From: Apostichopus japonicus | Taxonomy: Eukaryota > Echinodermata > Holothuroidea > Aspidochirotida > Stichopodidae | NCBI RefSeq assembly: GCF_037975245.1 | Contig: NC_092571.1 | Coordinates: forward strand, 5,478,001 to 5,542,000 | Length of the DNA: 64,000 bases | Reading direction: 5' to 3' | Part shown: positions 35,601-47,600 of the stretch, piece after piece | Numbering within the stretch: the first letter of the stretch is position 1 | How the letters are laid out: each line of letters opens with the position of its first letter | The notes under the pieces: model-generated | Seen by the model: only the letters and a program-made list of their open reading frames with translations | Told to the model about the DNA's origin: nothing | Databases searched by the model: none | Position numbers and translations under genes: made by a program

Positions 35601-38600
35601 CATCCTACCTAGTCAGTACTGAGATTTGTGGGGATTTAGGTTATTGTCGCTGGTACTGAAATTGCTCTGTAGAGGCCGTAATTTGCAAGTCACTCTGCGG
35701 GATGTGAGAACTGTTTGCGCGATTCGCGCTGCAACTCCTAATTCGCGAAATTGGTATTGCTGCCATGCTTACTTTGCCGAGAAATATGAAGTCACTAACC
35801 ACGAGGGAAGCAAAATCGGCGACCACGGCAGCCTAATTTGATGAAATTACATTGTGAAAGACGTATAGAGGGTGTCTTTATTTTAATATTTCGTAGTAAA
35901 AGAACAAACCTAATACATCAGTTGATTTTTTCAACTTCCATATGTTTTTGAATAATGATATTTTCACCTTCCATATATTTTTGAATAATCGGTATGACAT
36001 AACTGGTATTCCACTGTAATTTTTACCGATTCCGATTATGTTTTGATTATGCAATAATCGTACCGATTCCGATTAGGTTAATCGTTTGAACACTAATCAT
36101 TACTCTTGTCAAAGGTAATACCAAGTGACATAACTGGACCAAAAGTAAATTGGAGTGAAAATTGTTAAGTAAATACTAAGCAAGAGCCTTTGAACAAGTC
36201 TTGTAGTCTATATTAAGAAGTGAATTGGGCAGTAGTTTTTCCCAAGAGTTTTGTCTTTCTGGGGCTTCTGATAAGAGTAATAATACTACGGCCTTGACCA
36301 GGGGCGAATTGTAAGTGGTCATATGCATAATTTAGGGAAGTTGTAACTAAATTTCCAATACTAGTCAAAAATGTTTACAGAATTCAGCTGTCAAACCATC
36401 ACTTCCTGGGCTTTTACGGTCGTTCAAAGATAATAGGTCACCTTTGCATTCATCTTCTGTGAGACTCCCCTCACAGACCATTGCCACTTCAAAAGTGAGC
36501 TTAGAGTCACCATTCAAATCATGGAAAAAATAAGTAGGATTGCACATATCGCACTTTTATAAAGAACTTTGCAAAGTCACTCAACTCCTTCAGAATTTGG
36601 GGTGATCCAGCATCTCAATCCCTTCTGCCATTTTTAGTTTTGAATAATACAGGTCTTTTTGTTACGCCTTTCTAGATGCTGTACTCTCAACCTTGCCCTC
36701 AGATGGAACTTGAATACCTTATATTTTATAATCATACAGTTCATGGAGTTGATTTTTGGTATTCTTCAATTTTTCTTAACAAACAGGGGAGTTAGTATGG
36801 GAGAAATCTTGTTCGTAGACTGAAATTTCCTTCATCAAAGTTATTTCATTGTGGCGTCCCTCCCTAGCCTTCTTTTAATTATAAGCCACATAAGCATTAT
36901 TATAGGTAACTTTAGATTAGTTTCCATCTAAATGAGGGTTTACAACCCTGATAATTGTTTATACCTCTTGAAATAGTGGTGAGTATCAAAGTCTTGTTAT
37001 CTGGATCATTAAGCAATGAATTATTAAATTTCCAAAAACTTGGGCATCTGTCCTCCTTTAATACCTTTATATCTAAAAGAACAACTGAGTGATCAGAATT
37101 GAAACTGGCAGAGAAAAAAATTCTTGTCACCGAATAAGTAAATTTGTGAAATAAGGAAAAAATTGAGTCTGCAATGAATACCAATAATTTTGTTTGAGTA
37201 CCAGGTGAATCTTTTTTACCCAGGGTTTTGCTCCTTCCATACATATATTAGATCTTAGGTCCTCATTAAATCCTTGCACTTTTCCCTGGCATTAAAATTT
37301 GTTCTAGGATTACCCCCTTCTTTTTATCCATTTCTAAATTGAATACAAAGTTAAAGTCTCCCCCAATAACTATACATTCCCAGTTAAAATTAGCAAGTTT
37401 AAGATTGATCGAGGAGAAGAAAGATGGATCATCTAATTTTGGGTCTTACAGGTTAACTAGGGTGAATACCAACTGCAAAACAATAGCCTCAACTATAATG
37501 AGCCTTACACTATTGAAACGCACAATCCTAAGTCTGTCAAAAGCATAATTTGGGTTGAGAAGAATAGCAACACCCCGCCTTTGTGAAGAACTATGATTAA
37601 AGATTATCTTACCACCCCATTTGATTTGTCAGTAACTCTCATCTCTTTCCATACTATGCATCTCTTGAATAAAGTAGACGTGGGTCTGTTCACGTTTAAG
37701 CGTTCAAATTAGCATACATGGCATTTGGAGCATTGTAACATAACAATTAGAGATTCTAGAGATACAAATATTAATCCCATGGAGAGAGTCCACCAGCTGT
37801 ATCTACCATAGCATAGACAATTTCCTGAGATAGTTTTTTCATGTTTGAACTTTGTGGCTATAGGTTCCCTCCCATAAATATTTCAGAAGACTTCAGCGAT
37901 GAATTTGCAAATTATTGCAAAACCGGACCAGTGTTTCGGACATCACTTTTTCCGTCCACATTTATACACCAATTTGTGAGTGGTGTAGTTTGGGGTTAAA
38001 TAACAAATGTTGAAAGTGTAGTGCTTTTTCAATACTGTCATAGTTGTATATCAGATGCATGTCCATTCAGCCACATTGTAATACACAATAAAGTTAAACA
38101 ACATGCAAAATGTTTCCGTCCACATTTTGGTGATGTCCAAAACATCATGAAGCAACTAATGTATGAAGTATGTTAAAACCCACAAGACTGTTTTATTGCT
38201 CTTATTGAAGCATAAGTATTCCCCCAACTACAGTATGTACATGACACATTTCTACTCATCCGTTTTGGATTTGATAACCATTACAAGTTTTCCGTCCATG
38301 TGTGTGATGTCCGAAACAACAGTGATGTCCGAAGCAAGTTTTAATTAACATTGCTTGAAAAAGAGACAATATATTATATGACAAGTTCTGTTGTTGCAAA
38401 CATACATACTGCACTACTCAAAACTTTTTACATCTTTCACCAATATTATAGCAAAATATCCTTAAAAGTATGTTTCGGACGTCACCATGTGTTTCGGACA
38501 TCACTTTTTGGATCCGACATATTGTAAAACAGTCAGCACATTATATAGTACATTAGAAAGTAATGCTGTAATTGTCTGCTATAGCTTGAATCAAGCTACT

Positions 38601-41600
38601 GTACAGTATTTGTCAAAACCATAGAAAGCCTATTTATAGGCTAGAAGAACTACATCAATGAACACATGGTCACCATGCACGGACGACTGTCATGTGATGT
38701 GTTCCAGCTTCCAGGGTGGTAACAATTGATATTTCCCAATATCAGTTTGAGAATTGTGAACTTAATTACACACAATTGGAATAGGCCTAGACGAGTTTTG
38801 TAGCATACAGTAGATAATTTTTCTATCACATTGGTCTACGGGACAGTATCTCAACGCCACTTTCATAAACCGAACACCGTTCAGTGTCTTCTGCCGCTCT
38901 CTATACATGAAATCAGTGTGCATTTATGACACCCTATGTCAGAGCAATGTAACTGTTGATGGTTGTCACGGAAAGCTACCAGTACTTTTGGAAGATGTTA
39001 GATTAGATTAGATCAACTTTATTAAACCACAAGGGTAATTGCATGCTCGTATAAAACAGGATATGAGATACAAACATTAATATATGAAAACCTAAAACGT
39101 ACAGTATCAAGCAATTGTAAGAAATTAGAAAACAAGAGACATTTAAAAACAGGATATGAGACACAAAAATTAAAGTATGAAAACCTAAAACATACAGTAT
39201 CAAACAATTGTAAGAATATGAAAACATATGACATTTTAAAACAGGATATGAGATACGATTATTAAAATATGAAAACCTAAAACGTACAGTATCAAACAAT
39301 TGTAAGAATATGAAAACGAAAGACATTTTAAAACATGCAGTAACACAATATACAAAGCTCATGACAATGGCAAGAGAGTACAGTCGGAACAGAAGAAACA
39401 GCCAGACGAGATCTAACGTTGAAAGTTTTCATTATAAAGTTTGATGCCTTGTGGAATGAATGCGGAAGAATTTCGATTCGTTTGAGACGGTGGTAGCCGC
39501 ATCCTTCCACTTCTGGGAATAACCGATCTGTCGAAAAATTGATGGAGTTGGTGGCTATCATCGCTCATGATTCTATCTGTTTTCACTCTCAGTGGTTGGT
39601 GAAATGTAGTAGACAAAGTTGGCTCATTTGTCCGGAGCAGATGACCTGCTTGCCGAATTATTAGCTAAGTAGTAGGACTGTGGAATGTGTCTGGTGAACT
39701 AACCTATAAATGTTGGTCAATGACTACAACTATAATTTTAAGGTACAGACATTGCTAGGTAACTTTGTGTTGTCTGCTGCTCTAAGCCCACATATGCATT
39801 TACTAGTTAGTAAGTCACAAAGGGCAATGGGGGAGAGTAATGCAGTATAGCAGATTATCAGTACCACCCTGGAACACATAATAACATGACCCTCTATGAC
39901 TGGTACATGGCTTTACTGTGGGATGAAACCTCCAGGTTTGACTCGATGGTGTCAACAGTATTGATACACACAGAGTGGTGCATCATGCATGACAATGTTT
40001 TCATTCAGAGTTGCTTCAGACTTTAGAGCTAAGCGATAAGTATACAGATATTTATGATTATGAAAAACAAAGATAAGCTGAACATTTGCTGAGCTGATGT
40101 TTACCCTAACATCTAGGCCTTATACTTAAATGTAAGCTTAACTAATAAGAATCGTACAATGTACTTCATAATTCATATGTGACAAGGTGTATACAACAAA
40201 ACATGAATACTTGTTTTTCATATGATAATAGCCAAGGCATGAAGCTCAAAAGAAAGATAAAGCGGTAGGCTACTACTATTGCTTAGCTGGGCCAGTTGTA
40301 ACAATCTTCAACAGTGGCAGATCTAGCTCAAAGCTGAACAGGGAGGGGTTGGGGGCAGGTGGGCAACATTTGAAGGGGGTGCACGATAGTTGTTATTGCT
40401 GACATTGCAAAATAGGACCAAGCATTCAAGTGGAATTTGGGGTATGATCCTCCCGTCCTCCCCTCTGAAAATTGTTTAAATTGTAGACTTAAATGATACT
40501 ACCTACTGTAAAACAGTTGGATGCCAAATTAGCTATGTAGGGATGTATCCTGTACATCTGTATATTTATTAAATGGTTAAAATATTTGCTGTTTGTTTCA
40601 ATTATTCCAGACTTCATCTAGGTATGATGGAAAAGTGGAAACCATAAAAGTTATAAAGAATTCTATACCCCTTTTGGGTGATAAAATAGAAAGTTCTTTG
40701 CAGTCAATAAGAATACCATTTTCTGAAATATTATGTACGAGTTATTTTTTATTAATAGTTGCAATTTGTTTCTCAAAAGTGTTAGTGAACGCTTGCCAAT
40801 GCAAATGGTATGCTGGACAGGTAGCAAATGTGGTGAAGCAGAGATTTACTGTATGCGAAATGGTATCAATGAGTGGTCCCTATGTGTGTTTTCTGGATAA
40901 GTATGAATTGAGTATGTAGTAAAAAGTGATCAAACATTAACATTCAAAGAATAGTCCAGTTCAAAATGTCTTTTCAATATGTTAAAGCGGAACATAATTT
41001 AGCATTCTGGTGAAATTTGTGTTCAAATTCTAATTACCATTTTGAGATCGTTCAGTCTATATACAGATGGAGCAAGTTGATCATTAATTATATTGAATCT
41101 CACATAAAGGAGCTGGCAGATTTCACAGTAAAGGGGTCCAATTGTACTTTTCAAATATGAGTTGAGGTAATGCAACATATTCAATTAGAAAAAAAAAATG
41201 TGGTACCAGAATAATACAGTTACAGTATATGATTGTATAAATAAAAAAAATAATGATCTTTATGTGGTGTCTTTTTTTTATCTGTGTCCCAAGTCTTTTT
41301 ATTAAGAGGAACTATATATTCTGGACGGACTAGGGTCCCATATCTTTATACACCTCATTTTCTTGAGGCCTTTTCTTTTAAAATTAACCACCCCTTCAAA
41401 TATTGTCCACCATTTCTTAGAACAGAATAGTGGAACAAAATAAAAAATAGTTTTGGTTCTACTCCCCATTCAATTTTCACTAATCAGACATTGAATTTCT
41501 TTACCTTGAACTTCTAAAGTTCTATCCAATTTGTGATCAAATGTATTATTTCCTTCAAAAACAAAGAAACAAATTCTCCCGTCAGTCAATGTGATTGCAA

Positions 41601-44600
41601 CATTGGAAATCGCCCGTCATCATCTTGTCCAAAACATTGCAGTAATTATAAAAATGTGTGAGTTATTAAGCAATCTTTGATGTTGAACATTATGTCTGTC
41701 CACACTTCCATGTCACTTTCGTATGGCAAGCCATTTTAACATTTACCTCACAAATAGACTTAAGTCGAATACATTTCACTTAAGTGGAATACATTCTACT
41801 TAAGTGAAATGTTATTCCACTTAAGTAACATGTATTACACTTAAGTGGAATTCAACTTCACTTAAGTAGAATTCCATTTCACTTAAGTGGAAATTGACAT
41901 TTCTATTTCACTTAAGTGGAAATGCATTCCACTTAAGTGGAATACAATTTCACTTAAGTGGAATAATATCTTTTGGGCGTCAATTTCACTTAAGTGGAAT
42001 TCTATTCTGCTTCAGTAAAATGCAATTCCACTTAAGATGAAATGTTGATACGGTATGTGGCTTATATATAATCACAATTTAGGGTAATGTTCGTCATTAC
42101 GCATTCAACTGCCCATCACATATGATGATGTAGTCGATCCTCGTTGCAGGTGTACATCATGGCTATGGCTAATCATTCACATCTAACATTGCAGGAATGC
42201 GATCAAATAATTGTTGTTGTTAGAGACACAATTAGAATTGTTGTTTCCTCACTTGCACAGGGGAACAGTCAGTATGATGCACAACAGAGGCGACTTACAT
42301 CTTGTTTAATTAAGTAACATAGGCAGAACTTTTAACCTTTTAGATAGTGAAACTTTTTACGAAATTTTTACTTTTTTTTTTTACTTTTTTTAGTTTTTTA
42401 CTTTTGTTTTACTTTTTTACTTTTTACTTTTAAAATTTTTACTTTTAAATTTAAATTTTTACTTTTAAAAATTTTTACTTTTTTTTTACTTTTAATTTTT
42501 ACTTTTTACGAAAGATTCCATCAAATCAAAAAAAAAGTAATACGTTTTCTTGCCCTTGTCAATGCATTTTCGACTGTAGCTTCAACCACTTTTAATGTAT
42601 TTGCCATGGCTTTATTTTGGTAATGGTATTCGTCAGGTACCAGGTCAGGTACGTAGGTTCACACCTTGCACGGATGTTAAGTGCTAGCTGGATCCTGATG
42701 GACAGCCAAAATTCAGCCGATATACATATCGACACCACGTACGTACGTACACGTATCGCGGCAAGTTGTGTATAATGGCACGCAAAGGCAGGGCAAAGTT
42801 TGGCGTTGAATGTACTAGCCAATCACATTCCACTTAAGTGGAATAGACTAGCCAATCACATTCCACTTAAGTGAAATAGACTATCCAATCACATTTCACT
42901 TAAGTGGAATGCATTTCCAATTAAGTGGAATTGTATTCCACTTAAGTGATATAGACAGGTCATTCCACTTAAGTGGAATTGTATTCCACTTAAGTAGAAT
43001 ACAATTCCACTTAAGTGAAATGCATTCAATTCCACTTAACTGAGATAGAATTTAGCTTAAGTAAAATGCAGTGACAAGTTGATGAATTCAGCTTAAGTAA
43101 ACTACAATTAAGCTTAAGTGGAATGGTATTCCACTTAGTGAAATAGAATTCCACTTAAGTTAAATAGTATTCTGCTTAAATGAAATTGAATACCACTTAA
43201 GTGAAATGTATTCGACTTAAGACAAATTGTGATGTAAATGATAAAACGGCTTGCCATACGTTCGCTCGATCACCAAAGAAACTTCGTTGAAGGTGAACGA
43301 ACTTATCGTCATCAATGTTCTGTTATCGCACCATTATTGAGTCTGTATCAAGTCAGTCTTCAAATGTGTCAGGCCAAACATTTTCGTAAGTACAAAACGA
43401 AACTAAACAATCACATTTTGACAACTTCCGTCCACCTGCGTGACGTTCGATTTACCGTTACGTTCTTTAACTTAGGAAAAGTATTAAAACTTTAAACTGA
43501 AAAGTTTTGTTGGACTGGTGGTACGGATATTTTGATTTATTTTGACCATCTGCTACGAAGTAGCCTTACTTCCATGTGTACATGTAGCACTCTGCTAACG
43601 ATAGGTCAAAACAATTATTTGACAAGGCGAACGTAACGCTGCTTAAACGAACGTAACGCGGGACGGACAACAAAACGGAACGAAATTTTCAGGTTAACTG
43701 TTATTCAGGAATGCCTAAAAATTAAAAATATCTTCAACTGGTGTTATTAAATTTACAGAGAACAAAATTATTGGATTGATATACAATGAGTTTATTAAAT
43801 GTTTCATGATGCCCATTAATGTATGGGTATACCGGTTGCGCGAAATTTTGTAGTACTTATCCCTACGCCTATTTATTGATCGCAAATTTTGATGCAAAAG
43901 TATTTAAGGCTCAGCCACCCACTAAACCTCTTCATATCATTAATCTTTAGATAGTGTTTTCACGGGGTATCCGGGTACCCGCCTACGCGTTACTACCCGG
44001 TTCGTAATTTATTACCCAAATCCTACGCAGTGTGATTTTATTTTCTGCTGCAAACGAATGGTTAGGCAAGATTCCCATTGACTTAGTGTGGTGTTAGGCT
44101 ACCATGTGGTCGCAGATAACAGCAATAACAAAAGTATTCCATGGATACCTTATAATTGCGTCACAATTTCAGCTAATAAACATGGTTACGCTAGATTACC
44201 CCATAAACTTAGTGTGGTGTTAGGTGTAAGAAATTGGAAGAATTCTCACAATTATTATTTATTCATTCGTTTATTTCATACAAGGAAAGACTGACAAGGA
44301 ATTTAACAAGTTTTTACTAATAGATTATAGACGCGATAACTAAAAAATAATAATTTCTTGAAAATTGCGATACAAGAGTGTAAACAATTTTGTACCCGAA
44401 TACCCGACAGGTACCGATTTTTGGACCCGTGTGAACACTATTCTTAAGACAAGTTCAGGGTCTGGGAGAGAGTGGGCAATGGCTATTGTGTGGCTGCATC
44501 AACCTTTCCTGAAGCAGTTTAACTATACCTTCCCTTGAATGTACATGTATACAGTACCTGTATAAAATGGAATAGTTGAAAGCAGGTCCAGAAATGAGAA

Positions 44601-47600
44601 TGAAATTACCCCCTCTACGCACCCACCCCATCCCCCCCCCAAGTTATTGTGATGTATCAGCTGAATAAATCATTTTCTTATTAATCGTAAGTCTGTCCTT
44701 CAAGCATGTCCATGGTTATGTTTGCAATGTGCATTTGACATTTTTTTTTGTCCAGGGGTAGCAACCAACATCAAAACAGTTTCTAATTGCATGACATGTA
44801 GGTAGAATTTGGATGAATCCTTACTATGCCATGAAAGCATTCAAGTAATCATTTAAAGACCAACTATGGAGACTTTTTGATGAACATAAAATCCCACCAT
44901 TTTGCATATATATATGTAATCCTTAACTCACTCCAATTACATTGCTGTCATTAACTTTACCAATTTCAGACGTTAACTATGTGAAAAATGGGAAGAAAAG
45001 TCAGCTTTTTAGGGAACCTACAGTATTTCAGACATTCCTGAAACATTCCTAAGACATCAGGTGACCATGTGATGTCACCGTTGGTATAACGCACTCACAA
45101 CAATACTTTCAGTGTGTAAAGTTGTATACTTGAGCTGCCAAAAACATCAACGATATTACTCCTTTCCCCCCGAAATGCCACAATTCTGTGTTGTTGGAGG
45201 TTGTAGTTATACCTCAGCCAACAAAAGCATCAGCTTTTTTAGCTTTCCGAGTAGAAGAACCGACGTAAAACGTCGTAGACTTTGGATAAATTTGTGAGAT
45301 CCATGCAGAAAGATTTTAGCACCCGGAGTATCTCATGCCCATAAGTCCACATGCATGACCCGGCCTCTGTGTATGCTGCAAATGTCTCATTCTGCGAAAA
45401 TTATATACTTTCGACAACTGTGGCGGACATAGCTAATGTGAAATTAACCCTTTCAAGTCTCCTCATAACACGCCCTTGCCGTTCTTACATGTAACATTAT
45501 ATCACGCATATGTAGACCATGTATATATTTTCTGCTTAAAATTGTCTTAAACTAGTTGTTTACCTTCATATTTTCTTGTTTTAAGCTAAAAGCTTTTCAA
45601 ACGCTCGAAATTGGAAGTCAAATACAGTACAATTGTGTGCTATCTGTGTATAAACAGTGCCTAGTTTAGCGTTTGATTTTCCTGGTATACCAATTATGAC
45701 GTCACACAGTGACCAGAGGCTACTTTTGGTCAATCTCTGTTTTCAGACATTCCAGAGGTTCATGTCATGTGACTACCCAAAATGTCCATTTTCGTGGTCA
45801 TTTTTTGATGGGTTATAGTAGGTTTTCGAAGATTATTTTTACACATGTTGATTATGGGTATGTAAACTCCCAAATTAATGGAAAAACCCATATAAAAAAA
45901 ACATAGTTGGTCTTTAAGTATGTAAAAAACCAATGATAGCCACAAACATATCCTAGAAAAAAAAGGAAACAAAAAGGGAAAGAGAATCCATTCAATTGGC
46001 AGCCTTTCCAATCATATTGAAACTAGGTCAACCGGAAAGGGTGATAGAAGCCCCACGTAGGCCACAGTAACATGATGGCAGACAAGTATCGTAATAATAA
46101 TAATATAACATGACACTCACCACATAAAACACCCATAAGTCAACTGAACAAGGAGTGGTTCAGCTAGAATATAAAAGTGGCAAAGTAAATCCCTGTAGTT
46201 CATATGTGTAAATAACAGAAAGCTGTTGTAGATCTTACACTCAGTGGTTTGATGACTGCTAACGGTAAGTCTGGGATATCCATTCTCTCCCAGAAAATTG
46301 AAACTCGTCCCACTACGAAATAGTCTGAAGCTTGTTTGGCCCATTTCTTTTCTCTCTGAGGTCAGTTGGGGTAAGATCATCAATTATGAAAAAGCTATCA
46401 TTCTCTAGTGATCCCCTTGCTTCCCCTATTGTCTTCAGCTTGTCCTGAAAAAAACAGATTTCCTGGCTATGTCGGCTTCTTCACTTCACACTCTTACCAT
46501 CTCTGTGAGCAAGTTTGATTTTACAGGTTGGATACCCACTTTCTGTAACACTTGCTGATGCTATTTCCATGCAATCTTCTTTTTCCGACAAAGGGTATCC
46601 AACAATTTGCAAATTGTTGCAGTAAGAAAATCTCTCATGGTTGTAAATCCAGGCAGACTGTTTATATCTGTCTGCTTCCAATTGCTCAACTCATTTTGAT
46701 AAACTTTCCCATAATGATCTTTTTATGTTGTTTTCTTTTTCTACTCTGATACACTGAATATCAAGGGCTGTGCCAAAGTCTCTCTGTACAGTAGCTATTT
46801 AAGTTTAGTGAAAATGTTTTGAACCGCCTCCTCCAAGGCATCTAATATTACACTCAGTATCGTAGCATGCATTGTCTGATTCAGCTTGCCTGGTGCTGTA
46901 GCATAAGGTTCGGAGTTGACATTGTGTAGGCGATAGGCCAGACTTCTTTTGTATTTTGCTGCTTGACATTTTCCCATTTTAATGTTCAGATGACAGCTAA
47001 GAATTGAAAATAGCCGCAACAAGTTATATCCCCACTTTTGTTGGATAAAGATGATGTGAGAGTCATCAAAGTGAAGAAAAATTTGAGAGCCCACAAAAAG
47101 CATGTCTACTCTCCTGCCATGTCCTTTGACCTTCCACAATACCAAGGGTCTAATACATGCTTGGTTTCTTGAGACATGTTCTTTCTATTGATACTAAAAT
47201 ACCTCTGGCAACACATCCTGGTAGACTGATTGTTATATCAGAAGACCTAACTAAGAAAGATATACTAGTGTTGTTATATTAAGGGAGCATCATATATTAC
47301 CAACCAGCTAAGCTTGGAGCATGCATAAAACTATATGCTCTTGATAAGTTTGCTTTCCTATAGAGAAGATAGGGTATGACAGCTGCTTGTCATTCTTATT
47401 GTGTGTTCTTATTATTGCTAGTAAGATACCCTATATGCCATATGTAGTTCTGTCCCATCTACTGGCAAAATTGCTCAATTGATGTTGCAATTGAAGGAGG
47501 AACTGGCTCATATCAACATGTCACAAATGTGTGGTAAACATCATTTGTTCACACAGTGCTAGAATAAATTTGATAATTTCAACAATAAGAGAGGAATCTG

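Larger units (their letters stand above)
33745..37790 (-). pseudogene. LINE (L1/Tx1-like) ORF2 relic, interrupted by two hAT elements
   Basis: Read on the minus strand with frameshifts and stops, the pieces follow ORF2 order. First comes endonuclease: YFIQEMHS (about 37.66 kb), [25 protein letters not shown] (about 37.34 kb) and [13 protein letters not shown] (about 37.09 kb). Next is the start of reverse transcriptase, [18 protein letters not shown] (about 36.4 kb), followed by a PISLL-like segment up to 36104. Then, beyond the hAT at 35309-36095, comes an LTPFGKT-like segment (35.16-35.30 kb). Beyond the hAT at 34279-35151 are [15 protein letters not shown] (about 34.25 kb) and the C-terminal [18 protein letters not shown] (about 33.9 kb). 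The palm with its catalytic motif is deleted. It is dead, and antisense to UXS1. Confidence 0.82.

Noticed and set aside
39003-39362. A 119-codon minus-strand frame rich in Phe/Tyr/Ser
   Set aside because: It is the translation of the 92-bp tandem repeat in a LINE 3' UTR, not a membrane protein.
41758-43222. Regularly spaced repeats that might suggest a CRISPR array
   Set aside because: The repeated unit is itself a palindrome with irregular 10-30-bp gaps, it is split into two mirrored arrays at the ends of an element, and the genome is animal. There are no cas genes.
43952-44440. Target duplication for the hAT copy at 43952-44440
   Set aside because: The flanking 8-mers tctttaga and ttcttaag do not agree well enough to claim one.
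45112-45174. Upstream ATG extending the THAP frame
   Set aside because: THAP domains start very close to the first Cys, and the ATG at 45175 (MPQFC) fits. The upstream codons have no family resemblance.
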